From Gyrodactylus bullatarudis (taxonomy: Eukaryota > Platyhelminthes > Monogenea > Gyrodactylidea > Gyrodactylidae): 64,000 bases of DNA. The notes under the pieces were generated by a model. The model did not search any database, was not told the DNA's origin, and was given only the letters and a program-made list of their open reading frames with translations. Positions within the stretch are counted from its first letter, which is position 1. The number at the start of each line of letters is the position of its first letter. Location of the stretch: NCBI GenBank assembly GCA_012064415.1, contig SSNU01000792.1:62001-126000 (forward strand), read 5' to 3'. The translations under genes and the position numbers were made by a program. Shown here in pieces: positions 36,701-45,592 of the stretch.

Positions 36701-39161
36701 AGAAATGCATGCGTGGAGGAGTCAAGTGGATATTTCTTTTTATTTTTGACCTAAAAAATTTTCCTACCCCTTCAACTACTTCTACCTTCACTCACAGTCA
36801 GCCTGTCCAAATCCACCCTGATTGATTTGATCAAGCCATGAGCAAGAGATATGACGATGATGATAATAAAGAGAAGAGGAATAATAAAGATGATATCTCA
36901 TCTATAGTTAAGAGAAGGGAATGTGTGTGTGAATAATTTTAAGACTCTTATCCAACATGGGCAACTAGAACTACTTTTGGTTTCCTCTTTCCTGGAATCG
37001 TTTGTGAAGAGGATCCCTCATTAAAAGGGATGTTGAAAATTTATTTTGAGACCTAGATTAAGAGAGATTACAAGAGTACCTAAAAGCATCAACCAAAAAG
37101 TTTTCAATAATATTTATTATTTCCTTAAAAATCCAAAAAAGCAAAAAGATTATTCTTATGAATATTATGAAAAAGAAATGTACATTTTGCTAAATCAATC
37201 TCCTATTCTGTTTTGTTTTAATTCAATTATGATAATAAAATGAATTCTTGTCGGTGTATTTGTTATGAACAATGTGTACACTTTACTTGGGTAAAGTCAA
37301 CTAGGTAATATTTTAGAAAATTGGAAGAAGATATATTAAAACATCATCAGTGGTAGTTCTTCAAAAATGAGGCCATTTCAAGAGCTAATTTAAAAATTTT
37401 CACAAATCACCAAATATCTGATTTATAAGAAAAGACACTTTTGAAGGAAAGTTAAAGCGAAATTGAAATTCAATAATTAGTACTACGTAAAAGGTCAAAT
37501 ATTTAAGAATTTCAATCATGTTTTTCAAAATTATTAAAATGAAGATTGATAATAATAACATTCAAACAAGTATTTCTAAGATACAAATAGTATGTATTAC
37601 ATACATAACATACAATTTATATGTAAACATGAATATTTAATTAATAATAAATATTTGGCTCAATTAAAAATTTTGAGGAAAAAATTAGATTAGGATAATC
37701 AAAATTATAAGTTTTGGATAGAAATTTATTCTATAGTAATGCTTATTATAATTGATATTGATTTTATCAATAGAACATGGGGAGCATGGAGTTGAAGGAT
37801 TCTGATGTTTTTTGAAATATTTGTATAAAAGAAATTAAATAACGACTGATAAGATCTTAAACTCATATTATGATGAAAATTCTCTCAGATTATGATTTAA
37901 ATTTCAAGTTCATAACTATGACGAGAAAACGTGCATGAAATTATTAATTATAGAGAAGTTACTTCAATTTTTTAAAGAAAAAGTAACGTGTATTAGGTAA
38001 ACTTTTACTCTACTAATAAATGAGAACAAGAAGAAGTACATTAGATAAGTTCATCAAAAATTATGATGAATGATTGGACAGATCCACGTATAGAAAACGT
38101 TGGGCGTGTGTGTGTGTGTGTGTTTTAGAGAATGAGAAATTGATGTTGGAGAACACACTGGTTAGATCAAAGGATATATATTCTTGATTCTACAGAGCTA
38201 TGCTAGGTAGATAAATTTTGCACTACCCGTATATAAAGCTCTGAGTATAGAGGGAGAATTTGAAAAAGGAAAACTGAGAAGAGAAGAAAATAGTTGGACG
38301 CCTACGCAAATGTGTATTATGTTGAGTTTGTAAGAAAGAAAGGAAAAAGATAGATAGAATTGAATGTGATTGAGTCCATGTTTACGAAAAGATGTGTAGA
38401 GAGATAAAGTTTGAAAATTGAAATTTAATTTTTTATGAGATCTAAATTCATCTATCAATTTTAGTTAATAAAAAAATTTGATCTCGTGATGAATTTTACT
38501 AAAATAAAGTAAAATAGACTGTAATCAATTGAAAATCACTAAGGTTTAGCCCTCCTTTTCCTACTTTATGACGTGAACAAAGTTTATTTAGTATTGAAAA
38601 TTTCCATCAATTTTGAACTCTTGTGACGCAAAAATTACAAGAATGATCAGGCAACTTTGTTTATTCTTCATTAAGGTAAAGCAAGAGGTTAATCGTAAGT
38701 TAATCAAAGTTAGAGATCTTAGTCTAACGGTTAGACTCTAACCATCAGAGGAAAAAATTCATTTAGAGCGTGTCAATTCACTTATATCAGAATACTTACT
38801 GAGTAAATAATTTTCCTTGGAGCGGGGAAAATTGACATATATCAAAAGTTTGGTTGTGAATAAAATCGCTTGTTTGCAAATTTTTCAGTCCAATAATGAA
38901 TATGGCATCATTGAGATTGTCGGACCGGTTGATAAATCCAGATAACGGTTCATAGTCATTGATAAAGCTGTGAAAAGTTTTTAATGGCAGGATATTCGAT
39001 GTTTCATTCTGATACTGCGCGTTGGAGCTATTATTCCGAGATTCTATTTGAACAATTGAACTATCCAACAACGAAAACGTTAAAGATAGAAAAGATGCTG
39101 TACTTATCAGTTTCTCTAGCTTTAATACAGGCCATCTTTGAGAGTTTAGGAGGTCTATCAT
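12725..39161 (-). CDS. Large dystroglycan-like receptor with repeated CADG and S72-type modules
   Basis: A 12-exon gene. My model is 39161-38800, 30450-29980, 25375-25029, 24930-24772, 24700-24062, 23788-23678, 21593-21129, 20645-20337, 18209-18126, 15691-15266, 14935-14429 and 13623-12725. All junctions are in phase, giving 1,592 residues. A signal-like segment (LISTASFLSLTFSLL) opens a type I protein. CADG-type units show the pattern W-x-x-F, then G-I-P or similar, Y-x-F, and F-x-x-x-V: FNWIEFYPSTS, PRWLAFNSSEDMIMG, SSWIHYLQ plus DLIGIP. Each of the last three is followed by an S72-like unit with a helix, a Cys, a beta stretch and C-P or C plus helix (LLMKLMNRFLNDINC, QCPIQKFERLETRLA), which parallels dystroglycan KIALVKKLAFAFGDRNC and PCPKEQIAGLSRRIA. 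The TM (about 1225-1250) is TVIVPICAFVILTLLFTLIL followed by basic residues. The 340-residue tail is rich in Asn, His and Ser and has no PPxY. Exon 1 and the exact C terminus are the least certain. Confidence 0.62.
13774..13899. mobile_element. MITE with 28-bp inverted ends
   Basis: The arms AAAATATTCTGAGGTTGCTG (continuing to 13801) and its inverse at 13872-13899 match at 26 of 28 positions and enclose about 70 bp. The interior (GCTAGGGTTAA... GAATAAAGCTT..TTTTC) recurs near 57930-58010, so this is a repeat family. It lies in the last intron of the dystroglycan-like gene. Confidence 0.65.
13960..14150. repeat. Fragment of the interspersed family seen at 23072-23413
   Basis: The segment shares phrases with the longer element near 23.2 kb, such as TAGTGAAAATGTTC, TCCAAACGATAAT and a following GATTGATTTT. 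It is a decayed internal copy without recognisable ends. Confidence 0.45.
16321..17864 (-). mobile_element. Tc1/mariner element with 210-bp terminal inverted repeats
   Basis: TA duplications (16319-16320, 17865-17866) flank inverted repeats of 210 bp each (16321-16530 and 17655-17864), beginning TAGTGGTAGAAAAAATAAAA. Reading the arms side by side I find them nearly identical; one difference is TTCGTTTC against TTCGTCTC. With an intact transposase and almost identical ends this looks like a recent insertion. It lies in the intron between exons 9 and 10 of the dystroglycan-like gene, in the same orientation as that gene. Confidence 0.95.
16534..17538 (-). CDS. Tc1-family transposase (DD34E), apparently intact
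   Basis: The 334-residue uninterrupted frame has an N-terminal paired-type helix-turn-helix region (NRKIAKIIGCSCRTVNNLF), a GRKR basic linker (about 58-61, KKRGRKRS) and a second helix-turn-helix. The catalytic triad follows: MFSDEKKF, then MIFQQDNAPCHRS, then SPDLNPIENLWG. There are 34 residues between the second Asp and the Glu, the Tc1 spacing. The length is the usual one for Tc1 transposases. The protein catalyses cut-and-paste transposition into TA. The stop codon lies just inside the left inverted repeat, and the long inverted repeats leave little other space. Expression would need a promoter in the right repeat. Confidence 0.95.
   Translation of the reverse strand: MFVKKLKFSKLRGCDRDFVNKLKQDGSSNRKIAKIIGCSCRTVNNLFSVKQKKLNPKKRGRKRSIPNCLIKKIVNLAIKKKATASQIKAELKLNVSIRTVQNYLNTNPNIYWGRPKRVPNLSIKDRESRYQWAHDKIVQNQDWSKIMFSDEKKFNLDGPDGLSSCWIDKSLPRPTKIKRGFGGGNVMVWGFITKQGTGNLVVIDEKLNSNSYQKLLEDQLLPFKEEIHKCEMIFQQDNAPCHRSASTRTWFDDNEIQILSWPARSPDLNPIENLWGILSQKVYSQGRVYSNRQELVQRINEEWKSIPKEIIENLYDSMSKRCLNVVLGRGDFTK
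19779..19815 (+). mobile_element. Possible solo piggyBac-type terminus
   Basis: TTAA (19775-19778) is followed by CCCTTCATGTCCCATT and the palindrome GTTCCACCAGTGGAAC. The arrangement (TTAA, CCCTT tip, subterminal palindrome) resembles the piggyBac ends elsewhere in the window, but I did not find a partner end. Confidence 0.35.
21940..22038. repeat. Nested foldback (hairpin) element, 99 bp
   Basis: The outer arms AGTGGAAT...TTTGATGTATGCT and AGCATACATCAAA...ATTCCACT enclose an inner perfect hairpin CCCCTACACA / TGTGTAGGGG (21967-21976 and 21983-21992). It lies between exons 6 and 7 of the dystroglycan-like gene. Confidence 0.7.
22475..22591. mobile_element. Small MITE with inverted ends
   Basis: TTGTTCGCTTTCTACCTGA (22489-22507) pairs with TCAGGTAGCAAGCGAACAA (22561-22579), 18 of 19 positions, and weaker pairing continues outward on both sides. 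The interior is about 53 bp and non-coding. Confidence 0.6.
23072..23413. mobile_element. MITE, 342 bp, with about 72-bp inverted repeats
   Basis: The left arm starts GCCAAAATCCCATTTTT and runs to the GGTTGATCAAAAGAG phrase at about 23144. The right arm is its inverse and ends AAAAATGGGATTTTGGC. The interior shares phrases with copies at 13960-14150, 28700-28980 and 30600-31230. It is the clearest member of a dispersed family. It has no coding capacity. Confidence 0.75.
27731..27820 (-). mobile_element. tRNA-derived retroposon (minimal SINE) with 12-bp target duplication
   Basis: On the minus strand the sequence opens GCCCGGTGTGGCGTAGTGG and closes with GGTTCAAACC and CACACCGGGC. This gives a pairing acceptor stem, an RNA polymerase III A box (TGGCGTAGTGG) and B box (GGTTCAAACC). 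An internal stem GGACC/GGTCC looks like a long variable arm. Perfect direct repeats AGTGTTCAATGT flank it (27719-27730 and 27821-27832), a retroposition footprint, although no A-rich tail is present. It is therefore a retroposed copy rather than a resident tRNA gene. The anticodon loop is not convincing. Confidence 0.75.
28013..28345 (+). pseudogene. Frameshifted relic of an unrecognised coding sequence (pair with 48500-48790)
   Basis: One frame reads RFTTKSKLVRLAKLLKDFPI and continues through SAPTIR. A shift of frame then gives AVDHRISSQPIISS and a basic end KRGRKRKSEW, closing at a stop near 28342. The nucleotide sequence is related to that around 48500-48790 (TAACCTGTAATTAGC, AAACCTGCACC, GAACCAATCAGAGGA), so it is a repeat-borne gene fragment, probably from a transposon. 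The basic AT-hook-like tail suggests DNA binding. I do not recognise the family. Confidence 0.4.
28700..28980. repeat. Inverted-repeat element with GGGAATTTATGA ends
   Basis: GGGAATTTATGATTTTTA at the left pairs with AAAAATCATAAATTCCC at the right, and the interior contains the TTTTCAAGTAGTGAAAATG phrase of the family at 23072-23413. It looks like a MITE of that group. Confidence 0.6.
30600..31230. repeat. Composite repeat of the same MITE group
   Basis: TTGGGAATCTATGATTTTTA at the left end and ATCATTGATTCTCAA near the right end frame about 0.6 kb. The interior has phrases shared with the 23.1-23.6 kb copies (TCTGGAATCCGGAGG, TTTCATATGGTCAGG, GAATTCTTGATGAAA). The boundaries are approximate. 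Confidence 0.45.
32381..32557. mobile_element. Tc1-like MITE, about 177 bp
   Basis: TA duplications flank inverted termini AAGCTATTCTCGA / TCGAGAATAGCTT. Sequences resembling one end occur near 18850 and 60590. The interior is AT-rich and non-coding. It lies in the first intron of the dystroglycan-like gene. Confidence 0.65.
33555..34050. mobile_element. Inverted-repeat element with ACAGTAAAATTGGGAAATC ends
   Basis: The segment ACAGTAAAATTGGGAAATC..AGTGAGTGGACAGAAATCACTA (about 33570-33610) recurs inverted at about 34005-34045. A second, shorter hairpin (CCAGTGAAAATGGGA against TTTCCACTGG) lies beside the right arm. The element is about 0.5 kb and non-coding. Confidence 0.55.
34057..34856. 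mobile_element. About 0.8-kb element with roughly 85-bp inverted ends carrying a gene relic
   Basis: GTGGAAACTCGAGTGTACACAA, with following text to TCTATTTCTCACC (about 34070-34138), is repeated in inverse orientation at about 34772-34850, including GTGTACACTCGAGTTTCCAC. The arms are clearly homologous but not identical. Between them is a coding relic described separately. I cannot assign a transposon superfamily. Confidence 0.6.
34264..34732 (+). pseudogene. Frameshifted coding relic inside the 34.1-34.9 kb element
   Basis: A frame starting near 34264 reads EGSSQGIKAKAINMVQQTAG and continues through about 110 residues (LDLNSLYY-like and QSLFSKGQFSILKGNF segments). It then meets a run of ten A near 34580. 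A one-base shift there continues the protein as IAYFDTNAQQALKTRDANV and a hydrophobic stretch MLFCVTLGAFIVYHAI before the stop at 34730. The coding character on both sides of a homopolymer implies one frameshift in a formerly intact gene, or a sequencing error. The product has a C-terminal membrane-like segment. I do not recognise it. Confidence 0.4.
36327..38123. repeat. Simple-sequence repeats (AC)n, (GA)n and (GT)n
   Basis: Three short microsatellites fall in the first intron of the dystroglycan-like gene: an (AC)n run at about 36327-36343, a (GA)n run at about 36676-36701 and a (GT)n run at about 38106-38123. The sequence between them is AT-rich and I see no exon in it. Confidence 0.85.
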
Positions 39162-39324
39162 GATTTACATAGTTTGGATTATTTTAAGTTGAATTTGTAC
39201 AATTTGTGTATGAGAGCTCAAACAAGGACCCAATAGTTGGCTGATTAAGTTTTGTTTTATCAAGCAAATTATTTGATATTCTTTCCTTCATTCTTCAAAA
39301 CATCAATATGGACTTGCTTTAAAA
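39162..39324. promoter_or_regulatory. Short divergent intergenic region with a four-codon upstream ORF
   Basis: Only 163 bp separate the proposed start of the dystroglycan-like gene (minus) from the palmitoyltransferase ATG (plus). On the plus strand a minimal open frame ATG GAC TTG CTT TAA (39308-39322) ends two bases before the main ATG. It could reduce translation unless the 5' end of the mRNA lies downstream of it. Confidence 0.4.
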
Positions 39325-41109
39325 ATGTCCAAATACTCTCCATTACAAGTCTTACCTGCTGTACTTGCCTGGAGTCTATTGATTATTCTTAGCTCAGTCT
39401 ATTTTTATTTTGTGTAATTTCTCTCGAGATAATCATTGATATTTTTAGATGTTCAAAACTTTCGAATGACATTTCGTGGTTCATATTTGGTGTCCAAATA
39501 TTCCTACTATGCATTGTTGTAATTTTCTTCATAAGAACGACATTTATGGACCCTGGCTATTATCCAGTTGGTTAGTTTATAAAATTAAAAATTTATCTTG
39601 ATACTTGGATTAACGTATAACATTTCAACTCTATAGCGACTGACGAAGAATTCGATTATGAGGAAAAGACAAACTCTCCCCTCTCCAAGGAATATGAAAT
39701 TCATCAGGTTAATGTTAAAGTAAAATGGTGTACAACGTGTCATTTTCATAGATTGCCTCGTTGCTCTCACTGTTCTATTTGTGATAAATGTGTTGACGTG
39801 AGTCTTTCCATTATATAGCATATTCTTTCTAGACTTTTGACCATCATTGTCCATGGGTAAATAATTGCATTGGCAGGAGAAATTATAAATTCTTCTTTTA
39901 TTTCCTAATAACCCTCTCGTTACATATATTGTCAACGTTTGGATTTTCACTTTACTATGTCATCACGACAGAAGATCAATTCTCTGATATGAATAAAATT
40001 GTTGCCGTTATTTTGGTTATCATCATTGGAATATTATTTATACCAGTCATTGGATTAACAGGATTCCATGCCTATATTATTTCTCTTGGAATGACAACTA
40101 ATGAACAAATTACAGATAAATTTAAGAATATTACCAACCCTTATGATAGGGGAATTTGCTCAAATTGGTTTCGTTTCATTTGCTCACCTCAATATCCCAT
40201 GTAAGTTGTTGAATTTTCTAATATCAACTTGTTAAAAATAGTCTGAGGACGTATGACTATGACAATCCAAAATTGGAGAGCTTAAACAATACAAAGAGAA
40301 ACAAGAGAGGCTGTTGCGGCTCCTCAAGGTCTTCAAAGAGGATGCTTATTTCAAAAGTTGGCATCGATACATTAGACAGTAATTATCCTGTTGAGAATCG
40401 AATAAAATTGGAGCCTAGGAGTCCAACCAATGACTTTAGCGGAATACCCATGATTGACAAGTCATCAAAAGAATCTTATGAGAACATTGAAAAAGTTCAT
40501 CGAGACACCAACCTCAACGAGTTTCTACACAAATCAAAGCAAAAAGTAAAAACATTATTTCATTCTCTATTTATTTATTTATTCATTTATCTATTTTCTA
40601 TTAATATTTGAATGTTTTTTTTTCTCTCTAAATAACATGGTACTATTGCTAATTTTCTTTGAATGTAGAATATAATAGAAATTAGAAAAAAATTATGCAA
40701 GAGAAATTCACCAATATATATATATATAAATACAATAAATCAATAATAATATTGTTGAAAGTGTAACTCTCAATCTATCTGATTTGGTTTTGGTCTAAAC
40801 TATTTACAGCGGGGCTCCTATTGTAACTTGGAGGATGCCTTGAATCCGGAGTATTGTACCCTTCTCAATAATCAGATGGATGACTCATACTTGGCACGAT
40901 CATCGAATACTACTACCAGTGCTACACCAGTTAAAATATCGAGAAATTCAGATCATCTCGAGTTGATTCTGGCCTCACCAACACCCAAGACTAGTAGTGA
41001 CTTGAATAGAAGTAACAAAATGGAACGATATACCAATAATACTAATAACAACCTATCAAAGAATTCCGGTAAGTTTTACTTGAATGAATTCAGTTCAACT
41101 CATAATTGA
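39325..41109 (+). CDS. DHHC palmitoyltransferase, ZDHHC5/8 type
   Basis: A membrane enzyme that S-palmitoylates proteins. Exons 39325-39413, 39449-39570, 39637-39797, 39833-40200, 40242-40545 and 40810-41109 join in phase (introns 35, 66, 35, 41 and 264 nt) and give 447 residues. Two N-terminal helices are followed by the cysteine-rich DHHC domain: VKWCTTCHFHRLPRCSHC, then [20 protein letters not shown] with DHHC at 127-130 and Cys130 the acyl-enzyme residue. Two more helices follow. PVIGLTGFH and TTNEQITDKF match ZDHHC5/8 closely, as does the amphipathic CSNWFRFICSPQYP segment. The tail is polar and disordered and shorter than in vertebrates. A consensus donor (GGTAAGTT, about 41068) lies in the last exon, so a longer tail encoded further downstream is possible. 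Confidence 0.92.
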
Positions 41110-44100
41110 ATTTAGCAATACTCTAAGCTTTTACTATTACATCAGAGTGTTTAAAAATTAACTAAATTCTCCTTCAAGAATACTACGGAATCATTTGAGA
41201 AAGCAAAGAGTAAGCCATACCATAAGCAAATCTTTGTATATTTTTTATATTTTTATGAAAATGCTTTACTTCACATGCTTTGCTCTCTTACCCCATGACC
41301 ATAATATTCTCCCATTAGTCTTGCTTCTCATTCAAATAATCATGTACTACGCTAACTACAACACATTACAACACATGCAAGTACACAAACAAATGAGAGA
41401 TAAATACTCTTCTTTTTTTTGAATTATTTGAAATTCGGCCTTTTACATATAATATACACTTGTTATTTTTCTTTTGTCAACTGTCTCCGAATCCCTTTAC
41501 TTCTCGTGTCTTTTTGATCATTCCAAGAATACAAGTAACAACTGCTATACAACAAAAAAGATGAGAAAAATAAGGTTGAAGGAATTCATGTTTGCTTGTT
41601 TGTTAGTTGAAAAAAAAATGTTCTCAATACCACGAACAGATCAAATATCTTATTGATTTTTGAAATGAAATAAAGTGAGTCAGACAGGTCCTTCACTCTC
41701 GTATGTGTTGTAGATTAAATGGATACAAATACAAATTAACATATTCTGGTCAATACATCAAAGCTATTCTTACTAAAAATCTACAGTTTACTATTTCTGA
41801 CAAAAATCTCAATATTCAAATACTTTATTTCCCTAAAATCCCATGAGATGTTAGAATGAAAAAAAGATTTTGAATTTACGAAATGCCCAAATTTTCCTTT
41901 AGTTTGAAGCGATAAAATACCGCAAAATTAGACAGAATAATTTGTCATTCTCCAGAAAAGTTAAACTTAAAATTTTGGGCAGTTTTTGTGTTCAAATGGT
42001 AAATGTAGGCAACATCTTTTGGACGTCTAAAAATCTTGAACATATTCGAACTAGAAGATAAATCAGATCATTTTCTTCTTTCCCCTCCCATCCCTCTTTT
42101 ATCAGACGAGGATTGAATATTTATGAGAAATTGCAGTCCACAGACTATATCCACATACACAACATGAAAAGAAATGGTTACTATGTCAAATTTATTCTCT
42201 TATATATATATATTGATTATTTCATTTTGCATACTAATAGCAATAACAATATAACTATAAGCTGAATTATAGAGGAGCATATGTGTATATCTCTTCCTCG
42301 CACTCTTTCTCCGGTTACGATCTTGTGGAATTAATCTTCTTCCTCCAATTCTTCTATATAGAAGTAAAATTCAATCAAGTTTTAATGTAAAAACTCCCTA
42401 AAGTTATCTCTATAAAGGTAAAGATTGCGTCTCAGTCATTACCATTGATTGATTCAACTGCTGATTTTTAGCAGTTTTTTTCTAGCATGACAGGCATATC
42501 ATGCTCGAGGTACTTTGTAAGATCTTGAATAATCGGTTTAGTCTTTTATTATGTTTATTTTTGAGACTCTAATCTACTTATGAAGAAAAGAGTATATCTT
42601 AACCAATCTCATTCTTCTGTCAACAAAGCATGCCTTTTTTCTTTATTCTTTAACAAGAAATAAATTCTTTTCATGTTACACATCTTTATATAGTGTATTT
42701 TTCCAGAAGCATTGTCGCCAAATCTCAATAAAAGGTTGGATCATGTCTATCTCTCAAGACCGCCCATTTAATGAAGGACAATGTGTAACAGACAAACTTT
42801 GTTATTGTTGTTCTTAATCTTAATCTTACGCATTGATTTATGATCCTGTATTAAAAAAACACTACCCGATTCTATATGAATACATTTTATGTACATGTTA
42901 TTAAAGAAGAGAAATAAACAATTTTAGACTCATCATAATCATTCCCAAATCATTGACTAGCCAATCTCTTACACACACACACTCTCTCTCCCCCCCTTTG
43001 GTAAATAAGCTGAATAATTTAATTTTCCATTATAATTTCGATCCAGACCCACCGAGATCAAGAGACAGCATCTTTTCTCTCTCACTGTCCCCCCTTTTGA
43101 TCTTGTGAAAAATATCAGTCATTTTATCATTGGAAAACAAAACAGATTATCTACATGTATAATACTAATTCGCAAACTGTCATTTATATTGAACATTCTT
43201 ATAATATTTTTACATGTCCTAGTCCTATATATACATTTTGTTTCTCCATCTTAGGTGTGTAAGATGAGTATGATAATCCTTGGCTTCTCCATAGTACAAT
43301 GGTCTGAGTTTGTTTATAAAGAAATGTCTTACCTATTCCATGTATTTATATATGTTGTATCTATTTATAGACTATTATTTTTATTGTAACTAATTTTTAA
43401 ATTATCAATAAATTGCTACACATTGTGAACAATTGTTTTTGTCTTTCACACCTGACCTGTTTCAAAAGCCAAAATATATATCAGATTGAAAATCAAAGTT
43501 TATAAAACTGATCGCAAGTTTGAACTCAGGCCGCCTTAATGATTTCAAAAGGGAGACATGATTTTCCAGATCTTATCAAAGTTTATTCTAATTCTTGGTT
43601 ACTCTACTCCATCACTTTTATCGAATGATTTGCTGTGTAACGCAATCAATATGTCATCATTCCGACATTCAGTTTATTTTCATTGTTTTAAGCTAGGAGC
43701 ATGATTTTATTAAAGCAATAAGTGGATATCTCAAGTTTTATTAAAAAATTATTCAGAACTACCTCACTATGCTTGCACATGACCCATACGTAGTTTGACT
43801 TGAGAATTTATATTGATCTTCAACATACCATCTATATATTAAATGCAAATGGCTATCCCAAAACGGAGTAGATTTATCAGAATAAATTTCTTGTTGATTT
43901 CAAACTGTAGAAGGTGATCAATATTAGATGGAGAAACTGTCATTTTCAAGCATTTTTTATCATCAAGACTTTATCAACTTGTATAAATCTGATCGCCAGA
44001 TCTTCAAATGGTAAAAATGTAGATTCAAAATTTTCTTTATCAACAATAAGCGATATAATCTCAGTACTAGGGTGATACAGAACATTATTTTCCACGAACA

Positions 44101-45592
44101 GTCTTCTATGCCTTAATCTTGGCGCCTGTTCAAAATTTGTCATTTTTAATCGAGATTTTGTATACCAGAACAAACTCGAAAATGTATGGTTTTACGGGAA
44201 AAAATGTTCAGTTTCGATCATCTTCAAAATGAGATTAAGGCTGGGAAAAGTTGAAAAATTTGGCCTACTCTACTCAGTACAATGTATAAATTATAGTTTA
44301 CGATGCGAAAACTTTTTGTGTCGAAATTAAATTAAAATTTTTGAAGTATATTATTTTAATAGCCTAATATAAATATGGATCAATTATACCAAGTAAAAAG
44401 TTTCAGCCATAAAACATTACCAGATAATCAATAGTTATAATTAGTGATTAATAATATTTTATTAACCAAAAATTGAGTATGTTAGTTACCACAAAATAAA
44501 ATAATAAAGTTACTTGAAAGTAGACGTGTATTAAAAATATTAAACTAAAAAAAATAATAGTAGTTATAAAATCAATTTCTATAGCATAGTTTAGTTCAGC
44601 TTAACCCTAAAGTAACAATACGCCTTAGTTTCAAGGGAACTCAAATCTAATTATTTAACACTCAAAATTTATTGAGAGTTGAGTCATTGCTTCAAGACTA
44701 ATTCGAAATGAAGGGAATTTTTCTGTTGCCGAATTACAAAATCATCCCCCCACTCTCTACTGTTCTCTACAAATATGCAAAATTTCCCAATGACCCAAGT
44801 GAATGAAATCAGTCCTGCATACATTGGCTAACAGTGCTCATTGAGATGAGAAACTCGATTGACTTGAAGAAATAATTGTCAATGAGTCAACTGATGATTT
44901 TATCCTTCCAAACCAGAGATGAAATTGACAAATTAACTTTGATTACAGGATGAGATAATCAAATTTGAGCAATAGATAAATTTAGATAAGATGCGGACAA
45001 TTACTATGGTTTAGTTCAATTTGTCAATCAAATTTCTTGCAATAACTAAAGGTTTTTAGGGTGTTTTGTTATATTGAAACTTAAAGTCTTGAAGAAAATA
45101 TGGCTTATTGAAGAGGTCATGGAAAAAAAACTCACAGAAAATCTTAAATGACAGTAATCCTGAGTTGTTAGGCACAGTGGTAGACTAAGGAACCTAAAAT
45201 GAGTCAGACAAAAAACAAATGCATTGACCAATCATAATTTAATTTGGATGTAGGGGTGTTCTAATGGTCTAGTCTGATTGGTCCATTACTATTCAATCAA
45301 TCAAAGTACACTTGTGGTGAGGCTACATTTCCAAACTCATTGAAAAATACATGGACTATTAAAAAAATTGAATTTTATTTAATCAGAGAGAAAAGAAACA
45401 AATGCCAAATTGTTTTCTCCTCGTTCTCCTTAACGAAATCATCCGAAAGATTTTCATTTTTTCATCAATAACACAAAAAATTGAGTTAAACGTAACAATA
45501 ATGATAATGTATTCCTCTTTTTACAATGGGATAACGGGAGAAAGAAAGAAACCAGGGATCAAAAAGTTTGCAAAAGAACTAACACACTGGGG
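41110..45592. other. Non-coding stretch, probably including a long 3' UTR
   Basis: No supported gene. A T-rich stretch up to an AATAAA at 43407-43412 could be the 3' untranslated region or further intron of the palmitoyltransferase gene. A repeat copy occupies about 43870-44280. The region from 44.3 to 45.59 kb holds nothing I can name. Confidence 0.4.
43870..44280. repeat. Second copy of the repeat at 3795-4180 (inverse orientation)
   Basis: GAGATTAAGGCTGGGAAAAG and the adjoining TTGAAAAATTTGGCCTACTC read as the inverse of the start of the semaphorin-intron repeat. AAATGTATGGTTTTACGGG also parallels the ACCATACATC block there. A minus-strand open frame of 75 codons (43946-44173) within it has no recognisable domain and is treated as chance. 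Confidence 0.5.

Noticed and set aside
38198..38458. Minus-strand frame of 86 codons near a GT repeat
   Set aside because: Low complexity, no recognisable domain and not in phase with the exons of the surrounding gene.
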